Shown here piece after piece: positions 13,651-26,400 of a stretch of 64,000 nt of DNA (its first letter is position 1; every line of letters begins with the position of its first letter). Source of the stretch: Orthonyx spaldingii. Lineage: Eukaryota > Chordata > Aves > Passeriformes > Orthonychidae. Under the pieces are notes generated by a model. It was given only the letters and a program-made list of their open reading frames with translations, made no database searches and was not told the origin of the DNA. The stretch is from NCBI GenBank assembly GCA_013397795.1, contig VZTJ01003246.1, positions 1 to 64,000 on the forward strand, given 5' to 3'. The position numbers and the translations under genes are program-made.

Positions 13651-14468
13651 TTATAAACTCAAGTCAATGATGATATGTTCAAATATTTGAGTGTTTCCTT
13701 TAAAACTAGAGGCAAAGAAAAAATCTCTTCGAGCTGTTGACACAGCTGTGAAAGACCGTGGTGCTTGCACGTAGATTTCTTTAAATAATCTGAATATCTT
13801 CTTTTCACCATCCCATTGGTAAATCTGGGAGAAGGTATAGTCACTTCCCAAGGCTAGGTAGTAATTGTTCTTGAAGGAGAAAGGCTGCAGCGTCATGGCT
13901 CCTCGGGATGGAAGAGCCTGTATCTCCACAAACTGTTTGCTATTCCATTTCATAACTCTGGAGTCACCAATGAACCTCGTGAGTGTGATGTAGAGGTCAT
14001 CTTGCATCCTGAAACTCTTCACAGCCAAGACATCTTCCATGTTGGGGATTTCACTGTGGGGGACAAACTTTTTGGAGGCTTTGTTCCACTGGAGTATAAT
14101 GGGCACCTGGGAACGGCTAGAGAGGATTAAATGTGATTTCCCATCTATATCAAGAAACTCAGCATCAGTGTCCCTGAACCACTCGTGAAGAGACTGATAC
14201 GAATAAAATCCTTTGTTATTCCACTTATACACTGTTGACAAACCTGCTTTAGAGCTATCTGCTATGACAAAAAACATTTCACTGTCTATCTCAAAAAGCT
14301 CTATATCATTTGGCTTGGAAATGCGAGATACTTCAATATCCTGGAATTTGACAAACTTCGTCCAGCTTTCATCAAATTTGTAAATGTGTGAGCCACCAAA
14401 GAGCTGTGCCACCACCACGAAAACTTGGTCATCAACAAGAATGGCTTTACATCCCACTATAGATTGAC
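13651..14468 (-). CDS. LGI2: LGI2 exon 8 (EPTP repeats 2-7 and stop, 818 bp)
   Basis: The terminal coding exon encodes 271 residues and a TAA stop at 13653-13651. It begins GQSIVGCKAILVDDQVFVVV after acceptor TGGGCAATAG|GTCAATC and contains six EPTP repeats with the recurring hydrophobic-strand plus [YL]-x-W-[DN] pattern (HIYKFDESW, TVYKWNN, ILQWNK, VMKWNS, QIYQWDG). It ends FEHIIIDLSL. The reading frame is intact. The open frame runs into intron 7 up to 14520, but the splice phase shows that upstream part is not coding. Confidence 0.98.
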
Positions 14469-17400
14469 CTATTGCCCAAAGAAAAAAAAACAAAACAACA
14501 CATGTATTAGCACAGCACAAAGCATCCTTTAAACCACAGACATTACCAAATCACCCCTTCCCTTTATAAAACCTGCACCATGTCATAATTTTGTCTTCTT
14601 CTACATGCCATCAGTGTCTTTTCAAGCTTTTTCCTTCCCAATAACTGGAGAGATGACTTGTCCCACCCTGCAAGGTGTGCAAGTACGATGTACGATAAAA
14701 TGCTAATTCCTTTTTATGCAAAATACTTTTTATTTTTCTATTTGTTCAAACACATGGCCCCTAATATCCAAAACAATTGTTTAAGCTAAATCTTATTATT
14801 TAAAAATTACAAGAGTTTTTATCTCACCATTCATCAGACATCTGAAATTCTCTTATTCTTGTAAAGTCTATCTTTCCATCTTAACTAGAAGGATGAAATA
14901 TAGTATATTTTTCTTGCTTCAGAAAGGTTAGAATCAGTTTTTTGCCACTTTACATAGAAATACTGATGCATCTTGTGGATATATCACTTGATAGCAGGAT
15001 GAAAAAGATAAATCTAACTCTGTTGTTTCTGTTAGGTATTCTTGAGATTTTGTTAAACTAGAAATATTTAGGAATATTGCAGTTGCCAAATAGATCAGAT
15101 CAGGTTATGGTCTGTTATGAGAATGTCAAGTTACACTATACAAGAACCACATCAAAGAAGTAACAACCAGACTATTACTATAGGTGTTGCTGGAAGCAGA
15201 GAGGAATTCCTCTGTGAAGCACAGTTTAACTATAGCTGCACAAGTTCCCCAGTGCATGCTTGCTCAGTCACTACAGGAGATGTGCCCTGACTCCTCTGCT
15301 GGCCCCCTACCCATGGCTTTCAGAACTGGCCTGGGATGATCTGCCACTCTCCCAGTGTAGGAGAGCTGGGAATACCTTCATCTCAAGTAGAGCAAGGTAT
15401 CTGCAGCACAGACATTAATGCTCCAGCTGACCATCCAGGCTCCTTCTGATCTTAGTCAAAACACGCTCTAGAAGAGCTCTCACCTGTCTCCTGTCTCCTT
15501 CTGCAGAGGACAGCAATGTCTTTCTCTGCATGTTCACTGTAAAGGCAACCTTGACAAGCAGCTCAGCTCCATAAGCCCATGTTGTAAAGGGCTAAATTCA
15601 GATATCCAAATGCCAAGCATATGGTAAGTAGTGAAATTCTCTGTGGAGCTGGCTCCAGAGCTCTACAAAACACTCTTCAGGCTCTGCAGGAGGCTCCTTA
15701 TGTGCCTGTGTCCCCTGGAAAAATCTCAGGCCCACATACATTTCAGAGTCCAGAGCTCAAACTCAGACCTTCCAGGAACAAAATTTGGGTGTGGAGCTAA
15801 GACACAAGTCTCTGGCAGAAATGTCTCCTAATCAAGTCATTCAAATGTCTCCTAATCAAGTCATTCAGAGGAAGGTGAAATACATCTGGAAAGCAACTGT
15901 CTTTGCAAATGACTCAAACTCTCAACTTCATTTCCAGAGTTTTTCTAGGGCTCAGCTAGCTCTTTCTGGGCTGTTGACTTCTCAGTTTACATCCTCTGGA
16001 ACATATTTTATCCTAATCTACCAAAACACAATGAAACCTAAAAAAGCAACATTTTTCATTTCCAAAATTTCCTGACAGAGGGGTAGCTTCTTGTAAACTT
16101 TTTTTAGTGACACACACAGCTGATGTGAGGAGGTTAAGTGCTTGCTGCCTTTGTAGAATTCAACACCAGATGAGGACGCAGCATACTCTAAGTCTTCCAA
16201 AATGTAAGGTAAAAAATAATCACATGCAACAAGGAACAGGAGGGAAAGATGCTCCATGGATAAATGTAGCTCCTAAATCTTGAAAGCCTCTGGCTTGGAG
16301 TGTCTGGGAAATCAGGTAGCAGGTAACAGCTCTAAAGACTCTGTCTCTGTTGTCATGGTGTGACTGAGCACCGCAAGTGTTGGTTAGGGACAAAATGGTT
16401 GTTAGAAAATCAGCACTAGAACATCACCTGGCATCCACACAGGTTCTTTGTTTGATCAGTAATCTGGCCAAGATGTTAACTGAGCACGTTTGTAAATTGA
16501 AAGTAAATGTGGAAGCTTTACAGAACATTTCTTTAAGTAACAACCACAGTTTAAATATTTCTGTTGTTGTCAACTGGCTTCCTGGTCAGCTCACCCTAAA
16601 AGCATCCTTCAGACCTGTTTCTTTCTACATGCAATAGATTATTTTTATATTCTGTTTTGCAGGCACTTTGGCAAGATCAAGCACTCCTTCAGCTTCTGCT
16701 TTAACTTGCTGTGTGATCGAGGCAGTGAGTGCGAAGCTGGGCTATGGTGTGACATTCATGGCAGGTGTTTGTGCCTTCAGAACAATTTACAGGGCTAGAC
16801 AGAAAAAGCCTCTTTTGTGTGCTACAGTAAGGTTAAATGTGCATGTATTAACAAGACGCATTATTCCGTGGAGTCACTCACATCCAAACATCACTCACTT
16901 CCATCAGCCAAATTCAACAGAGATTCAGGACAAAACCCAACAAACTGGCCTCATCTACAAATCTCATCCTTGTGAAACGCCAACAGTTCATCAGTGACTG
17001 GAATCCCAGTGTTCATATACCTGTGATATTGTCGTAACTCCTGAAATTCATTTCAATGTGATCCCACTCCAGCACCATGCAGTTCTCCATGCTGGGCTGT
17101 GCAATGGCTACAAACACATCATTCTTTGAGTTGAATGTATCCACTGAAACCGACTGGTAGGGCAAAATCTGGTGAACAACAAAATCTAGAAACACACATT
17201 TACAACAGTTAGGTTACATCCTTTCTGGAAACAGAGGAAGTGGTTGCTGATTAGAATGATTTACACTGAAAAATGAGTGAAATACTCTGGATTTTGTGTA
17301 ACGCTACCATGGAAGTATCAGTGCTCACGTTAGGCATGCGGCAACAGGGAAAGCGTCTCCTGCTTTAGGTATCATGAACTGTCCTCTGGAAATGTATTTG

Positions 17401-20400
17401 TCAAGGAGATCAAATATGTTAGTAGTGAAATAATTCAGATTTTCCAGCTAGGCTGGCTACTATCACTGAAATAGAGAGAGAAGTCTCCCCACAGCTGGAA
17501 GTTGCTTTCCCGTCAAGTGAAATGGCCTTGCTAGAATCACATTCAAGCTGAGAGACAGCAACTACCAGCTGAAGTCCAATAACTTCTTAAGTCATGCAAA
17601 TTTAATCACTAGCAATTTGTGTTATGCTAAACCAGGCAGAAAGTGAAATGATATCTGAAGTTTGCCTGGGGATAACCCCATTTTGCCTAGACCACAGACA
17701 AAATGGTGTAATCAAAAACTCAGTTAACATAATGTTTTATGGGGCATTATAATGTAGTTTAGACATAAAATACAATCAACCTGAAAATTACTATCCAGTG
17801 GAAAACTTATCCTAGACAATAAGACTGAGGAATTGGAGCAACCTGTAAAGATTAGGAGTGCAACTCCAGAATTAAAGAGTTTTTGTCTCAAAAAATAAAT
17901 GCCTTTGTAGACTTAATTTGAAAATTCACCCTGGGGTATGTCAGCAGTCACCACAGAGCCAGTCTGGGGCAAATTGAGGAGACTTGGGTCTGAATTTGAT
18001 CTTTGACTAGACAGCTGTGCAAGATCACTATTATCAGAAAAAAACCCATGGTGTACCAGAGCTGACAAAGCACTTGGGTCCAAAACATGGCAGGAGGCCT
18101 GCATGGAAGTAATGTATGGAGACAGATATGTAGAAAAGGAAAGGCATCTTCCCTACGATGGCATTTCTGTGCAGAACCTCGCACTGCTCTGTTTTAACCT
18201 CCATTTGCTACAGGCCTTTACCACACACTCCGATGTTGGAAGGGCCTGAGCATCCAGGGATTTTGGTGAAATGGTAATTAAGTCCTCACTCGAGTCCCTT
18301 ACTTTGGTGTATTATGAAATAATTGCTTCTGAATGAAGAACCCTCTGTTTCTGCATGCTTGAAAGCCTTGCCCTTGAGGAGTTACTTCTGGAGAATAAAG
18401 ATAGATCAGTACCATTAAACAAACAGAGCAGATTCCACAGCTGTGAAAGAAATGACAGTCTTCATTCTTTGAGGGACTATTATAAATAGAGCTTGGGCTT
18501 GATTCATAAATGCTGGTAGGCAAACAAGAAAGTTATCTTCATTCTCACTGGGAAACTAAAAGGGCTGGGGAAAACTGACACCAAAGTATGCAGAAAGTAA
18601 AAGTAACTGACCAATTATAAAATGTAGCTAAAGGATGAAGCAATAGCAGATACAGTCACAGAAAATAAAATATTTTTTAAATCTTGAGGAAAAAACCCCA
18701 AAAAACTAATCCTGAAAAGACATCTCTTGAAAGCTGAACAGTTGTGAAACTTTTTGGGGGAATCTGTGAATGGAAACAAACCAGTCTCTGTGTGAAAATG
18801 GGTAGGAAAATAATTTGTAATCAGTAAAAAGCAATAAATGATGTTTTTAGCACCAGCTGGGAATACCAGACCGTAATGTAGAACTGGATTACACAGTAAA
18901 GAGTTGCTGCCACATCAGGCTTGCCAAAAATTTAGGTCCTGGAGGCTTGATTTAGTTCTATATACCTTGCTTTAATGTTAGAAAGAGCTAGTACAGTAAA
19001 TACAGGATTGAGGGAGGAGCCCTTTTCCAACATTTTTCTCCTTTAAGCTGGATCCCCTGGATGGAAGAGGGAAGAGGACATGCTTTCCCCCTGTGCTCCT
19101 GGCTGCATGAGCTGTTCCTCTCTCCCTCCCACCCCACACACAGTTTTGCTCTCCCTGTCTCAAGACACGAGGTTCTCATACAGTTTTCTGCTGGCTGAGA
19201 GTGGGGGCATCCCCCTGTGCTCCAGTCACTTATTCTACCTCTGTTCCTGCTCTGGTGGAACTGGTGTCATGCGTGAGGGACCCAACACTTTTATTAGGCT
19301 GATTTTCCTTCTGGCAGCCCTTGCTCTGGCTGATCCCAGCACACAGGAGCAGTGATGGCAGCACAGGAGAGGAGGAGAGTGCAGGGAACATTGGAGGATC
19401 CTAAGGAAAAACATAAGTGATGATCTGTTTGGGCAGCCACTCCAAAACAGTATCCTGCGATTCAGTCCCACTCTCCTCACATCCCTTCTTTCCTGCACGG
19501 ATACTTCTGCTCCAGGTAGGCTACCCAGGACCTGAGTGTGCCAGCAGTGAGTGTTAACCATCCTTTCCCTTCTCCACTACAGGAGATCTCCAGCACAGGA
19601 ACAAGAATAGAGCAGGTACCTATTAATTTGCAAACTACCTCCCTTCCAGATAGTGGGGAAAGAGAGGACCACCTCCAGAAGACAATCCTAGCTAGGTAAA
19701 GAAAGGGGAAAACAATCTTCCAAAACTCAGTGAGACGATCCCTGCCTGCAGGTCTGGGCAAAGCAGGTCCCAGGCATGCACACAGCCTGTTTCCAGAGGC
19801 TGTGGAGCCCAAGGCCTGTTTTCCAGTCTCCTGAAAGTAACATGTTCCCCTGTGGTGCTCACAGACACAGCACAGCCCCCTCACACACTGCTGAGGAAGA
19901 AAGATGAGAAATGAAGTGAAATGGCTTAACCTGCTTCCATGATGCAAGCACTGAGAAATGGAAGACAGATGCTATCACAAAAAGAGCTAAAAGTGCGGGT
20001 CACCAATACTGTCAGTCACTTTCTCTGTGAAGAAGCAACAGGACCATGTTGTTCTTTGCCTTTTTATTTTAAATTTGGCAGCACCTCTTTCCATCTCTCC
20101 TGCTATCATTGTAGCAGTTCAGCTGATGCAATGAGCTGACTGGGCCAACAAGACACACATTTTACCAAGCAAACTGCTTTGTTACCACATCCTGAATCCA
20201 GTCATGCTCAACAGAGAATACTGGTGAGCAGAAATGACGGGAAGTCTGATCCCACCTGGCAAAGGAGGGAAATACTGTACTAAAGACTAACATGAGTGAA
20301 AGAGGTTTGCAGAGGCCTGCCCACCACTGGTTGGGAAAGGAGAATATACTTATGGGGTATGTTGCTTTCCTTCAGAATACAGTATATATTCTAAGCCTGT

Positions 20401-23400
20401 GACTAATCAATCCTCACTGAAGGAATATGGGCATATTTACACTCCCTTTGGATCTGCGGGAGGCAATGGCAGAGAAGGAGAAAGCAGCAGTGGCGTGACA
20501 CCACCGACCACCAAGGTGATACACAACAGTGTATGACAGCTACATCTGTGCTGTGGGAGCACTTCTCTGAGGGCATTTGCACAAATATTCAGCCAGGAAA
20601 TCCTTGCCCCATGGAACACATTTGGTCCCCAAAAACTCTGCAGCACTTGAAATTAGATTTACACTTGGTGTAATTTCACTTACAGCAGACAAAGCAGCAA
20701 CGTTAAGGGTGAATTTTGCCTGTAGCAACTTCACAGTGTCTAGGTACAAAAAGGTGACAGAAGGCCGGAGGTCAGGATAGGTTTGAGGATCAGGTAAGGC
20801 TTTCTCTTGTGCACTGTTAGTGCTACACAATTGGTTAAACCAGATTGCAATGAAATAAAGCCTGCTTTTGCTTTGGAGTGATTTGGCAGACGTGGGAATG
20901 TAACTTTTGGTACTGTTCTAAACTTCATTGTTTTCCTGTGTTTGACATCCTTTTATGCAGCAGATTATTGCACTTTACCTCTGCTGCTCTTCTGACATAA
21001 TTCTGAATTCTGAATTCATTCTCTTTTCCTTCACATATTGCCATCGAAGCACCTTTCATACCTTTTCCTGAAATTTCATTTTACATTACTAGTAATCAAC
21101 TTTTCTGTTGTCTTTTAATAATAATGACTGACTTGATGACAGATGAGAACTTGCACACCTTTGATATTACTGTCTAGAAAAAAGGCAAAGCGCCGATATT
21201 CAAAAAAGATGAGAAACAATACTTGCAGCTGATATTTTCAGTTATATGATGTGACTACATTTAAAGATAGGTAACTGCAGCAGTTTGGTCATAAAATATA
21301 AGCATAACCACATGCAAATTTCTTTTCACTCCTTTCAGCATGCTTTACCTAAAAAAGAAAAAAAAATCAAGATCCTAAGCAAGACAGTAGTCAGAATATT
21401 ATTGGACTTTTCTCTTCAACTTAATGGAGTTCCATGAAGAACTGCTGGCACTATTGCCACCACCTTTGATGATAATAAATCATGACTTATCAAATAAAGA
21501 TAACAGCTAGAGCCAAATTTTTGAACTTATTTTCATTGCTTTCTGTGAAATACAGAGCTTTTGGGAAGCTCATCTGCCGTAACTACATGGCTTTATTCCA
21601 GATAATAGAAAGCATTCTGTGATGAAAATTAAGCCACAAAATGAGTCATAATCAAGTCTTTTGGAGTATGAATAGTCAGAGCTCTTCTCCCATTATCACT
21701 TAATCCAAATAAAAACTCAGTACTTACTTTGGCTTCGAAATGTAATTTTCCAATTTTGTACTTGTTCTAGTACTTGGAAGTGCTTTGTATGTAACCCTTT
21801 CCTCCCCCCAGGTCATGCTCATAGAAGCGAAATGGTATCATCTAAACTTCTGATATTTAACCATTTGTAGTGTGCTTAGAAATATACATTCTGAATACCT
21901 GTAGTGGTGCATTCATTATCAAAACTTGTCACATCATTTAACTTCTTATCCTGATATTCTGCTGGACCAATACACAGGACATCAGAAACAGTGGAATTTG
22001 TCATCTTTAACCACAAAAACAACCACTTGGCTTTGCAGTCACACTCAAATTTATTTCCCCTTAAATCTCTAAAAAAACACACAGAAATAAACATATTTGA
22101 AAAGGTTGATAGCAATATGAGTACTACAGAACTGTTATCACCTTGACATGCTGAATTTCAAAATATCTGAGTATCCTTGAATTGCTCTGAACTGATAATA
22201 GAGAAGTTCTTAAGTTTTATTTGAACTCTTTTATTATGAGCTCTCTTTCACTGAGTTTTTCGAAAAACTGTTGCAGTGGTCATATATAATCTATGGTCTA
22301 TGATCATATAAAATCACAGTAAAGGAGCACTGTGATTCATGTGTAAAGTTACTTTTTTTCCTAAGTTTTCATAGGATGAGGGCTGTAATATAATACATCC
22401 TGACCCTTAGGTTGTCTGCTGCAAGCCTCCTTTGCACCATTTACTGCTGACACAGATAATTCCCATTCCTTCACTGAACTGTTCCAGTACTGCTGGTGGA
22501 CAGAGCAGCCTTGCAGATGTAAAACACAGAGGTAAGACTTGTGTTTTTTGAGTCACTGCTGATGTAGAGTCAGTTTAACTTCTTCTTACTAATGAATGTA
22601 CAATTTCAGAACTGTACTTGTTCTTTGATCCTTTGGCAATTTCTGTGGCTTACGATTTTACTTTGCTGTTTGGAAGAGCCAGGCCAAAAACAGAGGAATA
22701 CTAGTTATACAAGGAAATACTGACAGAATGTCAGCAATGTGCTACAACTGCACAAAAACAAGGAAAAAAAAGCTTTTTTTACCTAATCCCTTTTACTAAA
22801 ATAATCTCAGGGAATACATGCAACAATAATAGGTAAAAATGTTCAGAGAAACTGTAGTTCTAAAACTAATTGTCTCCCTTTCCCTAAAACACAATTTACA
22901 TGAGACATCAGAAAGAAGTACAATAACACAAGCTGTGTACAGCATCACGAGAAGCAGCAGTGATTTAAGAAACAGCAGTTACTTTAGAGGAGTCTATCAT
23001 GCAAACAATTATAAAATGAAAAAAGCTAGAGCAAAAAAATACACTATTTTTTTTGTGTAGATGCCAGATACAGCACCACACACCTGGAACCTTAAAACTG
23101 AGAGCAAGAGTGACAGAAGCAGGCAGCTAGTAGAAAGATTCTCATTACTTACAGTTCAATTAAAGAATCTAAATCGCTGAAGACATCCCTTGGCAGAGCT
23201 TTGAGATGGTTATTGGCCAAAGAACTAAAAAAGAAAGTTAGCAATGATATTAAGATCTATCTCTTATCTTGCAATTCTTACCAAGTCAGAGCTCACTTAC
23301 AGGTTGTTAATTATCCAGTACTGTCCAGCCACTGGCACTGTTAGAAGTTACCAGGAACAGGCATTAATTATTCTCATTCAAGAACGGAGATTGCTTGAAG

Positions 23401-26400
23401 TTCACATAGAAGTAAAATATTTAAAGCTTTTTTTTTTTTCTCAAGTGCAAATGTAACCCACAGAGCAATCAGTGAGCACACGGAAAAGAAGCAGGAATGT
23501 TAATCACGAGCAGGCAGTGTGGTGGTGTGGTACCAGTGGCATCCCAGCCTGTGCCAGCACATAGGCAGCCCAACATGTGGCAGTGCTGCCCAGGCAGGAA
23601 CTGCTCTAAGGTTGGTTTTTAATTTATGGAAGGCATGTTGCTGACAGCAGGAGGTGGCTGACACAGAGGGAAGAGAAGTTTTCTGTGTAGCAGGAAAACC
23701 AGTGGTCTCCAGGAGAGTTTTGTTCAAGTAGAAATTACTCCACCAAGTGGTAAATAACTTACAGGTGAGTCAGGTCACGAAGGCCACGAAATGCATTTCT
23801 TGAAATTATTTCAATTTTGTTTCCTTCAATAAATCTAGGCCAAAAAAAAAAAAAAAAGCATTTCAAGCATTTAAAAATATTTCAAGTAACATTATTATAA
23901 GCATCACAGTGCTTTAAGCTATGGTTGCCACATTCTGCATGTTTCTGGGCAGCTCCTTCAGACTGAAAGGTGGGAAGTCGCAGTGGAGCTGCTCATGTTC
24001 CCTTTTCCTCTTTCCTTGGGCGGACTGCAAGGAACAATTCAAGTATCTGGCAGCACAAGGGACAGCACATGACACAAATGTCCAGCAGAAGAGGAACAAA
24101 GTGAACAAGGTAGAAAAAATTATTCCTCTCTTGGTAATTCTCTCAGGATGTGTTGTGTGAGGCAAGAGACCTGCATCGGAGAGGCTCTTGAGACAGACTT
24201 CAGAAGCTAAAGTCCTACCTTGCCCTCTCACAAATCACCAGCATTTTCAAACCAGGGGCAGCACAGCAGTGCCAGGGCTGTCCAGGCTGCAGAGCTGCTC
24301 TGATGAGGAGCTCCCACAGCTGCACACACACACACACACGCACACACACACACAGTGCCACGTCCGTACCCACACAGCCTTGACCTGAACTGTGCACGTC
24401 TGACATCTGCACAAATGGCAAGAGCACTGCCTTGGTTTAGTTCTGGCTGCCACAGTTCAGCTCTCTCCAGCCAGGACATCTCCTCTGCAGGGTGCTGGCT
24501 GCACACAAGTCACGGCCCCGTGCACTGGGGGAACAATGACGGGCACATATCGATTCCAGCAGCACGCTGCTCCTCCTGACTGCGCGTCAGCATTTGGAGA
24601 AAGAGCTGATATTTGAGCATCTTGACCCCTGAGCACTTGAGGACACATCCCTAAATACACCATCATCCCTGCAAAGTGACTGCAGCCAGGTGGCCATCAA
24701 GATATTGCATGATACAGCTATACCTGGATGAAGACAACTGTATGCTGACTTTAAAAAAGGTTTATGAGATAAAAGTGTTCCCTTATTCCTAAGCAGCTCT
24801 GTTTGCCCTCCAGAGAAGATAGAGGAAAAATGCTATGAGACAAGGTCTCTTCTCAAGAGAGTCAAGATGGGAATGCAGGAGTTTAGTGCAGTTTAGGTGT
24901 AGCAAAAATCCTTCATGAAGTGACTAGGACCCTGACTGAGGGCAAAGGGTGCAGATAGAAAGTGTTGTGTCTACATGGGAGATGTTAGAGGCAGGTCAGC
25001 CCTTGCAGGGCTGTGTGGGGCCACAAATTCAATCTGCAAGAGCAGAGAGCCACCCTGCCTCCTGACACCCTCACTGGCACCTGGCATCCCTGCACAGCAC
25101 CAGCTCATGATCCATGCAAATAAACAAAGCTTCACTGCACACACTGCAACAAGCTGGGACCCAGTAATTTGCCAGATTCCTGAATCACCAAACCTGGCCT
25201 CCAAGAGATGCTACTCTGGGAATTCCAGTCTGTTTGCTAGCAAAGCTCCCCTTTATCAGACCTGTCTTACCCAGACTCTGCACATAGAGTCAGTTTAAGG
25301 GTGCATTGAGTGCCATTATGAGTGCTGCCAGTGTAGCAGGACACAGCTGGAGATAAATTATATATAGAGGGATCAGCTGTGGGTGCTCCCCAGCTGCTCT
25401 TTGGCCAGAGACTTTGGTTTGTACACACAGACACTTGTCATTCCTGTTTGTCTATGAGGTTTACTTCTTCTCTACAAAGTCTGATCCCTGGGAACTAAGA
25501 GATATGAGTTATGGAAGGTGTACTGGTTTTACTGGCTGCATGGCCAAAAAAAAACCAAATCACAGAGAAAAGTCACTCATACCCAGTTCCCAAAAGGTGG
25601 AGGGGTGATTTGCTGGGAAAAGGAAAAGCTCTATGGAATTGGCAGGAAAGTCAACCACAACCGTTACCTGAGACCACTTGTTCAGCTGCTAAAAGAATTT
25701 AAAACTGTAAGGCTTTACCAGTCTTCATCCTGCTCCCTGGCTTGCAGCTGGTGGTCAGGGACAGAGATTTGCCCTTTGCCCAGCTGAGGAGCGCAGGGTG
25801 TTTCATTCAGACAGGATTCTGGCTGCAGTGACCAGCACAACTACCACGATGTATGCTATGTTGCTGGGACAAGCTCATCAGCACTTGAAAGCAGGTCATT
25901 AATGGCACAATAAAAAATGGTTTTCTTCCTTTTTACAAATGTACTGCAAATAATTTTTTTTCCCTGTAGACACAAGGAAAAGAGAATACTTAGACAACTT
26001 GCCATCTCCGAAAAATCCAGATGTACCTGAATCATGGATTTTAGCATATACCATTTACCATTATTTGCAAATTCCATTGTTGGCTGCTCCACTATTAACC
26101 CTGAATATACCTCACCGTAATATCTATTTACCTTCAAGATTTTAGCAAGAGTCAGTTTTATGAGCAGTGGTCTTCCTGTAGAAAAGGACAAATGTATTCC
26201 ACAGCTACATTTCAGCTCAGAAAGGTGGGTGGAATGAGAAATTTTTTCAGGTCGTATTCATAGTTTCAAACACACCAGCTCATATTGAGTAACACAGAGA
26301 AATGCCAGTCCTTTGGAGTGTGAAGGGATGGCAACCTTGTACAAGGGCTAGTACTTTTTTTTAAAAGAAAAAAGGGTGAACTAAAAATAAACAAAGATGA

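Noticed and set aside
16668..16997. 109-codon plus-strand frame preceded by a TTTTGCAG acceptor-like site in LGI2 intron 7
   Set aside because: Antisense to LGI2, no domain, no matching donor or partner exon evident.
25856..26191. 111-codon minus-strand frame inside LGI2 intron 3, considered as an alternative exon
   Set aside because: No LRR or EPTP similarity, and exons 3 and 4 already join in phase.
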